Assembly: GCA_014871665.1 (NCBI GenBank)
Contig: WGSL01000003.1
Span: forward strand, 1-60,119
Direction: 5' to 3'
Source: Collinsella sp.
GTDB lineage: Bacteria; Actinomycetota; Coriobacteriia; Coriobacteriales; Coriobacteriaceae
DNA: 60,119 nt
Under the pieces are notes generated by a model. It was not told the DNA's origin and did no database searches. It saw nothing but the letters and a program-made list of their open reading frames with translations. This document shows, piece by piece, positions 9,212 through 20,062 of this stretch. Numbering within the stretch: position 1 is the stretch's first letter; the number at the start of each line of letters is the position of its first letter. The translations under genes and the position numbers were made by a program.

Positions 9212-9511
9212 CTAGACGAGTTTGATCTTCTCGATGTCCTTGCGCGAGGACTCGCGATACAGCGAGAACTTGCGGCCGATGACCTGGACGACCTCGGCGT
9301 GGCAACGCTCGGCGAGCTCCTCGGCGGCTTCGCGGGCGGAAAGGCTGGAGCCATCGAGCACGGAGCACTTAACGAGCTCGTGCTTCTCTAGGTAGGCGAC
9401 CGTCTGCTCGACGGTGCCCTCGTTGACGTCGGACTTGCCGATGATGATGGCGGGGTTGAGGTGATGGGCCATGCTGCGAAGCTGCTTGACCTGTGCTCCT
9501 GTCAGTGCCAT
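9212..9511 (-). CDS. yhbY: YhbY-family RNA-binding protein (CRM domain)
   Basis: Small (99 residues) ribosome-assembly-associated RNA-binding protein made of one CRM/YhbY domain. It shows the conserved N-terminal LTGAQVKQLRSMAHHLNP, the GxxG-like loop IGKSDV near residue 24, and the ending VQVIGRKFSLYRES. It is transcribed leftward, convergent with the BTAD regulator, and ends at the hairpin at 9146-9173. Confidence 0.95.
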   Translation of the reverse strand: MALTGAQVKQLRSMAHHLNPAIIIGKSDVNEGTVEQTVAYLEKHELVKCSVLDGSSLSAREAAEELAERCHAEVVQVIGRKFSLYRESSRKDIEKIKLV

Positions 9512-9669
9512 GGGTTCTCGCTTTCTATGTATGGGGCGCCCCGCGACGGGGCCTTAATCTACGTGAGCTGTCCCACGATAGCGCAGGAACGGCGCGGTGT
9601 GGAGCGCGTTTGCCCAGTTCAAAAAGAATGCGGATGCCGAGTGAGTGGGCAGTGCGGGCTGCGAACAGG

Positions 9670-10557
9670 CTATGAGCTGGGCGCAGAGACCGGCTCCCAT
9701 GCAATAAACGCCCAACGGACCTTGCGGACGTGGTCGAGCATGTAGCGTCCCTGCGGCACACCCTTGGAGCCCGGCTCACCGGCATGGGGGTTCTCAATCA
9801 TGTGTTGAGCGATGTAGTCGCGCAGGCGGTCGATCTTATCCTCGTTGCCATGCTCGAGCATACGGGAAAAATCCGCTACGCCCGCCTCAAGGCTATCGAA
9901 GGTATCGCGACGAGGCGATTCAAAGTATGTAACCTGCGGCAGGGCACCCATCTGAATGAGGATATTAAAAGCATACACAAAGCCATTACTGCAGGTAACC
10001 GAGGCGCCGATAGCGTTCATCAAGTGCAGATCATAGCGCGGGCTGGAGTTGGCGACCATCGTGACAGCACAACGCCGACGAGCCGTACGATCAAGCTTGG
10101 CAAGTGCACCTTTTAGATTGGTCGTCGTAACCGACCGACTAGCAAAGGCAACATCCACCGCTTTCGCGACCGGTCCAACCAAATCCCAATCATCATCCCA
10201 AGCAAGCTCAAGCGGCGTAATAAGATCTTCGAGCTCGTAATACTCAATGCCGGCATCAAGCGTGCCCAACATGGCAGGAGAGAAGTCGGCAGCAATCACG
10301 GAATGCCCAGCCTGAGCAAGCGGAATAGCAATCGACCCAGCCCCACACCCCATATCAAGCACCGACTCGCCGGGCTCAAGCGCCAACAGCTTTATAAAAT
10401 CCCGAGCATAAGGGGCAGTCTCCAACGGCCGAAAATGCCGAGCCCGCTTATCCCATTCAAAAGAATCATCAGCCCGATGCCGAGCGGCCTGCAGACGCAT
10501 CCATTCGCCATTCCAATCCGCAGAAAGCAGCTCAGAACGAGTATCCCCATCAACCAC
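9670..10557 (-). CDS. Class I SAM-dependent methyltransferase
   Basis: Predicted small-molecule methyltransferase of 295 residues, cytoplasmic. The SAM-binding glycine loop VLDMGCGAGSIAIPLA lies near residue 65, followed by an acidic VIAADFS motif. The frame is open to 10785, but the chosen start is GTG 10557, preceded by AGGAGG at the right spacing; the extra upstream part runs into the nested palindrome at 10724-10857. No substrate is evident, and the neighbours (yhbY, UPF0210) give no clue. Confidence 0.8.
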   Translation of the reverse strand: MVDGDTRSELLSADWNGEWMRLQAARHRADDSFEWDKRARHFRPLETAPYARDFIKLLALEPGESVLDMGCGAGSIAIPLAQAGHSVIAADFSPAMLGTLDAGIEYYELEDLITPLELAWDDDWDLVGPVAKAVDVAFASRSVTTTNLKGALAKLDRTARRRCAVTMVANSSPRYDLHLMNAIGASVTCSNGFVYAFNILIQMGALPQVTYFESPRRDTFDSLEAGVADFSRMLEHGNEDKIDRLRDYIAQHMIENPHAGEPGSKGVPQGRYMLDHVRKVRWAFIAWEPVSAPSS

Positions 10558-10723
10558 GGGCCAACCTCCTAGCAACAAAAAAGCGACTCCCCCAAAAGAA
10601 GAGCCGCAACCAGCATATATCAGAAAAGAACCGTTCCAACGCCAAACCGCCCTCACAACCAAGGCGGGCAGGAGCGAAGCGACTGCCATACGGGATAGAA
10701 CCCAACTGAGGTCCCGTTGTGCG

Positions 10724-10857
10724 GGAGTCCCGGGGAGGGCAAATATATAAGGTCGATCGCGAGTTCCGCACGAGCCGGAGAGCACTTAATGTGCTCTCCG
10801 TGCGAGTCAGGACTGTCCGAGCAGGCGACCTTATATATTTGCCCTCCTCGGGACTCC
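10724..10857. repeat. 134-bp nested palindrome (MITE- or REP-like)
   Basis: Two 32-bp arms at 10724-10755 and 10826-10857 are inverted copies with one mismatch. Each carries AAATATATAAGGTCG or its complement. Inside is a second perfect hairpin, CGGAGAGCAC (10776-10785) with GTGCTCTCCG (10791-10800). It fills most of the gap between the UPF0210 and methyltransferase genes. No protein is encoded. Confidence 0.85.
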
Positions 10858-10886
10858 TCGCCCGAACCCCTCAGCTAGTTCTTCAG

Positions 10887-12251
10887 CTAGTTCTTCAGCG
10901 AGTTCAGCGGCGCCGGGAAGCGTCCACCGCGGTGGGCAAGCACGGTGCCGGCGTTGGGGTTCACCGGCATGATGGGCGCACGGCCGAACAGGCCGCCGTA
11001 CTCGACGCAGTCGCCCACGCCCTTGCCGATGGCGGGGATCACGCGGACGGCCGTGGTCTTGTTGTTGATGACGCCGATGGCCATCTCGTCGGCGATGATG
11101 CCGGCGATGGTCTCGACCGGGGTGTCACCGGGGATAGCGATCATGTCCAGGCCGACGGAGCACACGCAGGTCATGGCCTCGAGCTTCTCGAGCGAAAGCG
11201 CGCCGGCCTCGACGGCGGCGATCATGCCGGCGTCCTCGGACACGGGGATAAAGGCGCCCGAGAGGCCGCCCACGCTGGAGCTGGCCATGACGCCGCCCTT
11301 CTTGACGGCATCGTTGAGCATGGCGAGCGCGCAGGTCGTGCCCGGGCCACCGCAGGTGCCAACACCGATGATCTCGAGGATGCGTGCGACGGAGTCGCCG
11401 ATGGCGGGCGTGGGAGCCAGCGACAGGTCGACAATGCCCTTCTCGACACCCAGGCGATGGGCAGCCTCGCGGCTCATGAGCTCGCCGGCACGGGTGATCT
11501 TAAAGGCGGTCTGCTTAATCTTCTCGGCGACTTCCATCATCGATGCGGAATCGGGCAGCGTCTCCAGGGCTGCGGCCATAACGCCGGGGCCCGAGACGCC
11601 TACGTTGATGACGGCGTCGGCCTCGCCACCGCCGTGGACGGCGCCCGCCATAAACGGGGAGTCCTCGACCATGTTGGCAAAGCAGACAAACTTGGAAGCG
11701 CCGACGGAATCCTGGTCGGCCGTGAGTTTAGCGGCATCGATGATGGTCTGGGCGGCCATGAGCACGGCGTCCATGTTGATACCGGCGCGCAGGCTGGCGA
11801 CGTTGACGCTGGAGCAGACGCGGCTCGTGGTGGCGAGCGCCTGGGGGATGGACTGGATGACGCGGCGGTCGGCGTCGCCGATGCCCTTCTGGACGAGTGC
11901 GGAGAAGCCGCCCAGGTAATCGATGCCGAGTGTCTCGGCCGCGCGGTCGAGGGCGTGCGCGATGGGGGTGAGGTCCTCATCCTTGCAGCACGCGGCGATC
12001 TGCGCCACCGGGGTGACGGAAACGCGCTTGTTGACGATGGGGATACCGTACTCGCGCTCGAGGTTCTCGGCGGTCTCGACCAGATGCTCAGCCGTGTGCG
12101 TCACGTGGTCGTAGATTTTCGTGCACATGCGGTCGAGGTTCTCGTCACCGCAACCCATGAGTGAAACACCCATGGTGATGGTCCTGATGTCGAGGTTCTG
12201 TTCCTCAACCATGCCGCGGGTTTCCGCGATTTCTGCGGGCGTGATCGCCAT
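10887..12251 (-). CDS. UPF0210/DUF711 (PFL family) protein
   Basis: A 454-residue protein of a widely conserved but biochemically uncharacterised family. Seen features include VNKRVSVTPVAQIA near residue 75, GGGEADAVINVGVSGPGV in the middle, and the Gly/Cys-rich GVGTCGGPGTTCALAMLNDAVKKGG. The start at 12251 (MAITPAEIAETRGMV) follows AGGAGCGCAAGG and suits the family length; ten more codons upstream lack a ribosome site. In many genomes this gene follows a small ACT-domain partner (UPF0237), which is absent here. Confidence 0.9.
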   Translation of the reverse strand: MAITPAEIAETRGMVEEQNLDIRTITMGVSLMGCGDENLDRMCTKIYDHVTHTAEHLVETAENLEREYGIPIVNKRVSVTPVAQIAACCKDEDLTPIAHALDRAAETLGIDYLGGFSALVQKGIGDADRRVIQSIPQALATTSRVCSSVNVASLRAGINMDAVLMAAQTIIDAAKLTADQDSVGASKFVCFANMVEDSPFMAGAVHGGGEADAVINVGVSGPGVMAAALETLPDSASMMEVAEKIKQTAFKITRAGELMSREAAHRLGVEKGIVDLSLAPTPAIGDSVARILEIIGVGTCGGPGTTCALAMLNDAVKKGGVMASSSVGGLSGAFIPVSEDAGMIAAVEAGALSLEKLEAMTCVCSVGLDMIAIPGDTPVETIAGIIADEMAIGVINNKTTAVRVIPAIGKGVGDCVEYGGLFGRAPIMPVNPNAGTVLAHRGGRFPAPLNSLKN

Positions 12252-12298
12252 CCTTGCGCTCCTATCTGCCAAAACGAGCATAGTCCCTTATATTCTAA

Positions 12299-12332
12299 CG
12301 TGCCGCACGTGCCAAGTGGCGCGTGCGGCACG
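12299..12332. terminator. Hairpin between metH and the UPF0210 gene
   Basis: CGTGCCGCACG and CGTGCGGCACG form an 11-bp stem. A TTTT follows on the plus strand only, so it terminates best in that direction. It still separates the met operon from the downstream gene. Confidence 0.6.
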
Positions 12333-12359
12333 TTTTGGTGCTCGGTTGTTTCCGTTGTG

Positions 12360-14918
12360 TTACTGCCCAAAGACCTCTTCGGCGATGCGCGCGCTCTCGG
12401 CGGCGTCCTTGGCGTAGTAGTCCGCGCCGATCTGCTTGGCGTATTCGGGGGTGAGTACGGCGCCGCCCACGATGATCTTGACGCCTGGCACCTCGGTATG
12501 AAGCAGCTTGATGGTTTCCTCCATGGCGACGACCGTGGTAGTCATAAGCGCCGAGAGGCCGACGAGCTTGATATCGCGCTCCTTGACGGTCTTGAGCACT
12601 TCTTGCGGATCGACGTCGCGGCCTAGGTCAAAGACGGTATAGCCGTAGTTATCGAGCAGCATTTTGACGATGTTCTTGCCAATATCGTGGATGTCGCCCT
12701 TGACGGTGGCCACGCAGATCTTGCCCTTGTCGGCGATCTCGCCGGCGGGCATCAGGCGCTTGATGGTGTCGAAGCCCACGCGCGCGGCCTCGGCCGAGGC
12801 CATGAGCTGCGGCAGGAAGAACTTGCCCTGGTCAAAGAGGACACCCACCTCGTCGAGGGCGGGGATAAAGTGGTTGTTGATGAGGTCCATGGCGTCGTGA
12901 TCCGCTAGCAGGCGCTCGGTCTCGCCCGCGATCTCGCCTTTGCGGCCCGAGACGACCATGCGACGAATCGGGTCGTCGTTGCCGTCGGTGCCGGCGGTGC
13001 CGGCAGCGGGCGCGGCATCACTCGATGCGGCCTGAGCAGCTGCCGGGTTGGCGGCGATCTTGTACGGATCGGTCCAGCCGGCATAGCGCTCGATGTATCC
13101 GGTCGAGCCCTCGTCCTCAACGCTCAACACGCGATAGCTGTAGACGGTATCCATAAAGCGCTTGGAACCCGGGTTCATGATGGGGGCGTCCAGGCCCGCG
13201 CCGAAGGCGGCAGCCAAAAAGACCGAGCCCAGCAGCGGGCGGGCAGGCAGGCCAAAGCTGATGTTCGACACGCCGAGCGCACATTTGACGCCCAGGCGCT
13301 CCTTGCACAGGGACATGGCGCGCAGGATCTGCTCGGCCTGGCGCTGGTTGGTCGAGGCGGTCATGACCAGGCAGTCGATGAGGACGCGGTCCGGGCCGAT
13401 GCCGTAACGGGCAGCCTCGGCCACGATGTGCTCGGCGATGGCGAAGCGAGCCTCGGCGGTATCGGGGATGCCGCCTTCGTCGAGCGTAAGGCCGACAACG
13501 TTGGTGCCGTAGTGGGCGACCAGCGGAAAGATCTCATCCATGATCTGCTGCTTGCCATTGACCGAGTTGATGATGGGCTTGCCGGCGTAGCGGCGCACGG
13601 CGGCCTCGACAGCGGCGGGATCGGTGGAGTCGATCTGCAGCGGCAACAGCGTGGAGCCCTGGAGCTGTTCGGTCGCCTGTTGGATGATCTTGACCTCGTC
13701 GATCTCGGGCAGGCCGACGTTGACGTCCAGGATATCGGCGCCCTGTTCCTGCTGGCTGATGCCCTGGCTCACGACGTAGTCCAGATCGCCGTCGCGCAGG
13801 GCCTGCTGCAGACGCTTTTTGCCGGTGGGGTTGATGCGCTCGCCGATGACGGCGATCTTGTGGCCGTCGCAGGGAAGGTCCACCACGGTCTGGGCGCTTG
13901 TGACCGACATGCTGGGCTTGCGGTGGCGCGGGCTGGGCGTGTGGTTGTCGATAAGCGTGCGCAAGGCCGCCATGTGCGCCGGCGTGGTTCCGCAGCAACC
14001 GCCCACGACGCTCACGCCGTCGGCGATCATGCCGGCGACGGCCTCGGCGTATTCGGGGGCCTGGATATCAAAGACGGTGTTGCCGTCGTCGTCCACATGG
14101 GGGAGTCCCGCGTTGGCCTGCACCATAACGGGCTTGTCGGTAACGGTGAGCATACGTGCGGCGAGTCCTCGAAGCTCGGCCGGTCCTTGGCTGCAGTTGA
14201 TGCCCAAAACGTCGGCACCGATGGCGTCGAGCGTGATGGCGGCGACCTCGGGACTCGTGCCCAGGAAGGTACGGCCGTCTTCCTCAAAGGTCATGGTGGC
14301 AAAGACGGGCAGGTCGGAGTTCTCGCGGCAGGCGAGGACCGCCGCCTTGATCTCGGCCAGGTCGGTCATGGTCTCGATAATAAAGAGGTCCACGCCCGCG
14401 GCGACGCCGGCGCGCACTTCCTCGGCAAAGAGGTCATAGGCCTCGTCGAAGCTGAGGGTGCCTAAGGGACGAAGCAGTGCGCCGATGGGGCCGATGTCAC
14501 CGGCGACGTAGCGGGCACCAGCCGCGCGGGCGCAGGCGACAGCGGCGGCAAAGACATCTGCCACGGTGGCGGCGCCGTCGAGCTTGTGGGCATTGGCGCC
14601 AAAGGTGTTGGCGGTGATCACGTCGCAGCCGGCTTCGACGTACTGGCGCTGAATGTCGGTAATGACCTGGGGCTCCTCAAAGTTGAGCAGCTCGGGCAGG
14701 GCGCCCGCCTTCATGCCAGCGGCCTGCAACATGGTGCCCATGCCGCCGTCGAACAGCAGGTGCCCCGTGCCCTCTATGGCCGCACGCAGGCGATCGTCCT
14801 TAATGCGCAGATCGTCGATCGTGCGCGTCTTGTACGTGGCACCGTTGCGACGTGCGGCATCAACGGGTGCCGCCAATGCAGTGCCGTCAGAATCATGAGT
14901 GATAAGCGGAGTAAACAT
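12360..14918 (-). CDS. metH: Cobalamin-dependent methionine synthase lacking the activation domain
   Basis: Transfers a methyl group from methyltetrahydrofolate to homocysteine through cobalamin. The 852 residues hold three modules in order. The homocysteine/zinc module spans residues 1-330, with zinc cysteines Cys242 in INCSQG and Cys308/Cys309 in GGCCGTTP. The pterin-binding module spans about 345-620. The B12 cap and Rossmann module spans 650-852, with the base-off motif DIHDIG at 742-747 and axial ligand His744. The usual C-terminal SAM-dependent reactivation domain is missing. That function is encoded by the gene immediately upstream. A low-complexity Ala-rich linker lies at 622-645. The gene is last in the metF operon. 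Confidence 0.95.
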   Translation of the reverse strand: MFTPLITHDSDGTALAAPVDAARRNGATYKTRTIDDLRIKDDRLRAAIEGTGHLLFDGGMGTMLQAAGMKAGALPELLNFEEPQVITDIQRQYVEAGCDVITANTFGANAHKLDGAATVADVFAAAVACARAAGARYVAGDIGPIGALLRPLGTLSFDEAYDLFAEEVRAGVAAGVDLFIIETMTDLAEIKAAVLACRENSDLPVFATMTFEEDGRTFLGTSPEVAAITLDAIGADVLGINCSQGPAELRGLAARMLTVTDKPVMVQANAGLPHVDDDGNTVFDIQAPEYAEAVAGMIADGVSVVGGCCGTTPAHMAALRTLIDNHTPSPRHRKPSMSVTSAQTVVDLPCDGHKIAVIGERINPTGKKRLQQALRDGDLDYVVSQGISQQEQGADILDVNVGLPEIDEVKIIQQATEQLQGSTLLPLQIDSTDPAAVEAAVRRYAGKPIINSVNGKQQIMDEIFPLVAHYGTNVVGLTLDEGGIPDTAEARFAIAEHIVAEAARYGIGPDRVLIDCLVMTASTNQRQAEQILRAMSLCKERLGVKCALGVSNISFGLPARPLLGSVFLAAAFGAGLDAPIMNPGSKRFMDTVYSYRVLSVEDEGSTGYIERYAGWTDPYKIAANPAAAQAASSDAAPAAGTAGTDGNDDPIRRMVVSGRKGEIAGETERLLADHDAMDLINNHFIPALDEVGVLFDQGKFFLPQLMASAEAARVGFDTIKRLMPAGEIADKGKICVATVKGDIHDIGKNIVKMLLDNYGYTVFDLGRDVDPQEVLKTVKERDIKLVGLSALMTTTVVAMEETIKLLHTEVPGVKIIVGGAVLTPEYAKQIGADYYAKDAAESARIAEEVFGQ

Positions 14919-14927
14919 CGGGGGCTC

Positions 14928-15716
14928 CTAATGGCTGGAATAGCAGGTGGTGTGGGCGGCACGGAAGCGGCAGTTCTCGCGCATGCGGCAGATATTGCAG
15001 GTGGGGCGGCTCTGGGCGTCGTGGACCTCGCCGTCAAACAGACCGATCACCGCGGTCACGCTTTTGGTGGGCATAAGCAGGCTGGTGGGCGTGACGGTCA
15101 GGCCGATGAGCCGCGTGGCGTTGAGCGTATTGACGATCGAGCGCTGGGCCGAGAGCGGGCAGTCGCCGTAGCCGGGACTAAAGCGCCAGTTGCCGGCGAG
15201 CCCATGAACGGCGGCGTCCGTCTTGGCCTGCTGGTCCATTTGCTCAACGGCGGCTTCCACGTAAGCGGAGCACGCGGCGTCGAGCACGGCGCCCTCCAGG
15301 GGATGTTGGGCTCCCGTGGTGCGCAGGCGACGCTCGGCGTCCATGCCGAGGGTACATGCCATGAGCGCGGCAAAGCGGGCATCTTTGAGATGTCGATAGA
15401 TATCGCGACCTCGCAGCTCAACGTTGGTGCCGACCAAGCGAATGCAAGGCTCACTTTGTTCGTCCACGCCCGTGGCATCGACGGCAAATACGCGGCGCAC
15501 GCCACGGGGCTCAATGTCCAGTTCCAGACGTTCAACGACAAGCTCAATACGTCGTGACAGTTCGGGCTCAATCTGCTGGCCGCCGTAACCCAGATACCGC
15601 AGCATCTCGGCACGGTCGACACGGGGATGGTGCGCAGCATCGACACGGTAAAGCGCCGGCGACGCAAGGTCGGCCGGCACTTCGACAGCGGTTGTATCGA
15701 TGTGCGGTTTTTCCAT
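14928..15716 (-). CDS. Methionine synthase activation-domain protein
   Basis: A 262-residue protein matching the stand-alone activation (reactivation) domain of cobalamin-dependent methionine synthase. Oxidised cob(II)alamin in MetH would be reductively methylated here with SAM. The diagnostic segment is RFSPGYGDCPLSAQ followed by LIGLTVTPTSLLMPTKS. The C-terminal tail has CNICRMRENC, a cysteine cluster that may bind metal. The start at 15716 shares one base with the metF stop (TAATG), so translation is coupled. Its ribosomal neighbour metH begins 9 bases after its stop. Together the two genes rebuild a full MetH. Confidence 0.9.
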   Translation of the reverse strand: MEKPHIDTTAVEVPADLASPALYRVDAAHHPRVDRAEMLRYLGYGGQQIEPELSRRIELVVERLELDIEPRGVRRVFAVDATGVDEQSEPCIRLVGTNVELRGRDIYRHLKDARFAALMACTLGMDAERRLRTTGAQHPLEGAVLDAACSAYVEAAVEQMDQQAKTDAAVHGLAGNWRFSPGYGDCPLSAQRSIVNTLNATRLIGLTVTPTSLLMPTKSVTAVIGLFDGEVHDAQSRPTCNICRMRENCRFRAAHTTCYSSH

Positions 15717-16588
15717 TACCCCAGGCGCTCCATAATGGTCGCGGCGATCGCAGGACGGTTCATAGTGTACAGGTGCAGGCCGTCGGCGCCGTGCTCCTTG
15801 AGGTCGCAAAGCTGGCGGGCGGCATAATCTACACCAGCTGCCTGCAGGCTCTCGGGGTCATTCTCGTACTTGGCGAGAATCTTGATGACGGGGGAGGGCA
15901 GCGACGCGCCGCACATAAAGACCATGCGGCTGATCTGCGACTTGCCCATAAACGGCATGATGCCCGCGGTAATGGGCACGGTGATGCCGGCCTTGTCGGC
16001 AAGCTCGCGAAAACGGTAGAAGCACTCGTTATCAAAGAAGAGCTGCGTCACAAAGAAGCTCGCGCCGGCGTCCTGTTTTTGCTTGAGGTGTTCGACCGAG
16101 AGGTTGAGATCCTCACAGGCAATGTGGCCCTCGGGGTAGGCTGCGGCGCCCACGCAAAAGCCGGCGTCGACGAGCTCGGGGATGAGGTCGCGGGCGTAGG
16201 CGTAGTCGGAGGCGGGCTTGTCGTCCTCGGTCGCGCCGGCAGGGAGATCTCCACGCAGGGCCAGGATGTTTTTCACGCCGGCGGTGCGGTACTCATCGAT
16301 CTTGGCGGCGATATCGGCGTGGGTACGGCCCACACAGGTGAGGTGCGCCACCGAGGGCGTGTCGAATTCGCTCGAAATCATATGCGCGATGGGGGCGGTG
16401 GTGGCACCGTTGCCCGAGCCGCCGGCCGAGCAGGTGACCGAGACAAAGCTCGGCGAAAGCTTGCACAGATTGCCTGCCACTTCGCGAGCCGTGTCGAGGG
16501 TGAGCTCGCCCTTGGGCGGGAACATCTCAAACGAAACGGGTGCGGTGCCCTGGGATGCTGCCTGCTTAAAAACCTCGTCGACGCGCAT
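15716..16588 (-). CDS. metF: 5,10-methylenetetrahydrofolate reductase
   Basis: Flavoprotein that makes the 5-methyltetrahydrofolate used by MetH. The 290-residue product has the family's SFEMFPPKGE near the N-terminus, FVSVTCSAGGSGN, ILALRGDLP, DAGASFFVTQLFFDN and PITAGIMPFM. The start at 16588 follows AGGAGCACGAT; an in-frame extension to 16654 lacks a site. It leads the leftward operon metF-activation gene-metH, so substrate supply, enzyme repair and methyl transfer are co-expressed. I saw no SAM or cobalamin riboswitch in the leader. Confidence 0.96.
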   Translation of the reverse strand: MRVDEVFKQAASQGTAPVSFEMFPPKGELTLDTAREVAGNLCKLSPSFVSVTCSAGGSGNGATTAPIAHMISSEFDTPSVAHLTCVGRTHADIAAKIDEYRTAGVKNILALRGDLPAGATEDDKPASDYAYARDLIPELVDAGFCVGAAAYPEGHIACEDLNLSVEHLKQKQDAGASFFVTQLFFDNECFYRFRELADKAGITVPITAGIMPFMGKSQISRMVFMCGASLPSPVIKILAKYENDPESLQAAGVDYAARQLCDLKEHGADGLHLYTMNRPAIAATIMERLG

Positions 16589-16737
16589 ATCGTGCTCCTC
16601 TAGATACGTAATAGTGTGATGTGTTGTAAGGATTCTACAGCACCACTGTGTCACGGCGGAGTTTCACTCGCTATTTGGGGATACCAATCGAAAATGCTTT
16701 GCTATCGGCATTCCCTATAACAGGGCGGTCAATCTAG

Positions 16738-16793
16738 GATGGGGCTATAAAGACTGGTATTCGATGTGAAATACCAGTTAATAGAGCCCCATC
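16738..16793. repeat. 56-bp inverted repeat upstream of glnA
   Basis: GATGGGGCT and ACTGGTATT on the left pair with AATACCAGT and AGCCCCATC on the right, giving a long imperfect hairpin. It lies between the divergent metF and glnA genes, about 220 bp before the glnA start. A second dyad, GCAACAT/ATGTTGC, lies at 16909-16929. Either could be a regulatory site or a leader structure. Confidence 0.6.
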
Positions 16794-17014
16794 TCAAATT
16801 GACTACCCTTAAACCATGGGGAAAGGTCTGCAATTTATACAGTTGATTGGCTGTTGAGGGTGGCAACGCCGCCGCGATGCGGTAACCTCATTGATTGGTT
16901 TCGCGACAGCAACATAACGGTAATGTTGCGGAAACACGCCGAGTCTAAGCTATGACTCGTTCGTTAGTAATCAACACCGCTTCTCACGCGGTGCCGATAC
17001 GAAGGGAGTTCCGT

Positions 17015-19102
<2,088 letters not shown>

Positions 19103-19130
19103 AGCGTAACTGACATATCGTCACGGTATT

Positions 19131-19166
19131 GAGCCGGGGTCCGCATCATGCGGGCCCCGGTTTTTG
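19131..19166 (+). terminator. Terminator of glnN
   Basis: CCGGGGTCCGCAT and ATGCGGGCCCCGG form a strong hairpin followed by TTTTTG. Confidence 0.92.
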
Positions 19167-19223
19167 TTTGCGAAGGACGCTTTGAAGCCCGTTTTGCACC
19201 TGATTCGCCCACGCAATAAGGGG

Positions 19224-19446
19224 GCGTGGACAAAAAACGTCAAATATGAGTACTGTCACAAGTCCTGTAGCATTATTTTTTTTGCAAAATATGCAGTGTT
19301 ACACAACATATGTTCAAGTACTTAGCTGATAAACGCCTGCAATTCTTTCGCCGTAGGACCCCTGGCGTCTAAATCGCCTTCTGATGGCATGAAATCGCTG
19401 TTACTAAATTGGTGACAGTACTCATATTTGCTATTTTTTGCCCACA
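19224..19446. mobile_element. MITE-like element with 35-bp inverted ends
   Basis: About 223 bp bounded by imperfect inverted repeats. The left arm is near 19224-19259 and the right arm near 19412-19446, sharing CAAATATGAGTACTGTCAC. The interior is AT-rich relative to the genome and has no coding frame. The form suggests a non-autonomous transposon, or a remnant whose transposase supplies the ends elsewhere. No target duplication was confirmed. Confidence 0.6.
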
Positions 19447-19570
19447 GGCCCTTGGACGACAGTGTGATTTAATGCCCTCGGGGTTCGAATCCCGGCGTTG
19501 GGGAAGAAAAAAGCCCGTCGCCGTGAACTGCCTCCCATTTCTTGGACATGAGAAATGGGAGGCTTTCTTT

Positions 19571-20062
19571 ATGCGCGTTGATTTGAGGGTGAAGCATGAT
19601 GTCGAGGCCAGGAAGGCGGCCATAGGGCTCTTCGAGCTCGGACGCGGGTATAAATCTGCCGCGATTGCCCTTTCGCTTCCCGCGGAAGCCGTGAGAAGAT
19701 GGCAGGAGATATACCGCGCATTCGGGAGCGAGGTGCTGCTGCGCATGGACGGAAAGCAGGGCAGGTACACATACGAGCAGAAGGTCGCCGCCGCCTCCGC
19801 CGTCGTCGACGGCGGCATGACGAAGACCGAGGCGATGGCGGCGTTCGGCATAATGTCGATGTCGCCGCTCAAGAAGTGGTGCGCGCTATACAGCCGGGGC
19901 GGCGCGGAGGCCCTGCGCCCGAGGCCCAAGGGCCGGCCGAGCGGTTCCAGGGCGAGGCCGCGCACCCGCGAGCAGGAGCTCGAGGAGCGCTGCCGAAGGC
20001 TCGAGGCCGAGGTGGCCTACCTAAAAAAATTACGCGCCCTGGTCGAGAGGGACGGGCTCTGA
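19571..20062 (+). CDS. IS3-family transposase OrfA
   Basis: A 163-residue DNA-binding subunit. It has two helix-turn-helix-like regions (residues 1-60 and about 70-110, the latter with GMTKTEAMAAFGI) and a C-terminal leucine-zipper-like helix, EQELEERCRRLEAEVAYLKK, typical of IS3 OrfA. The start ATG 19571 lies 48 bp inside the left end. Its frame overlaps orfB, and the slippery stretch at 20023-20029 falls near its end, so part of the translation products become OrfAB. Confidence 0.9.
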   Translation: MRVDLRVKHDVEARKAAIGLFELGRGYKSAAIALSLPAEAVRRWQEIYRAFGSEVLLRMDGKQGRYTYEQKVAAASAVVDGGMTKTEAMAAFGIMSMSPLKKWCALYSRGGAEALRPRPKGRPSGSRARPRTREQELEERCRRLEAEVAYLKKLRALVERDGL

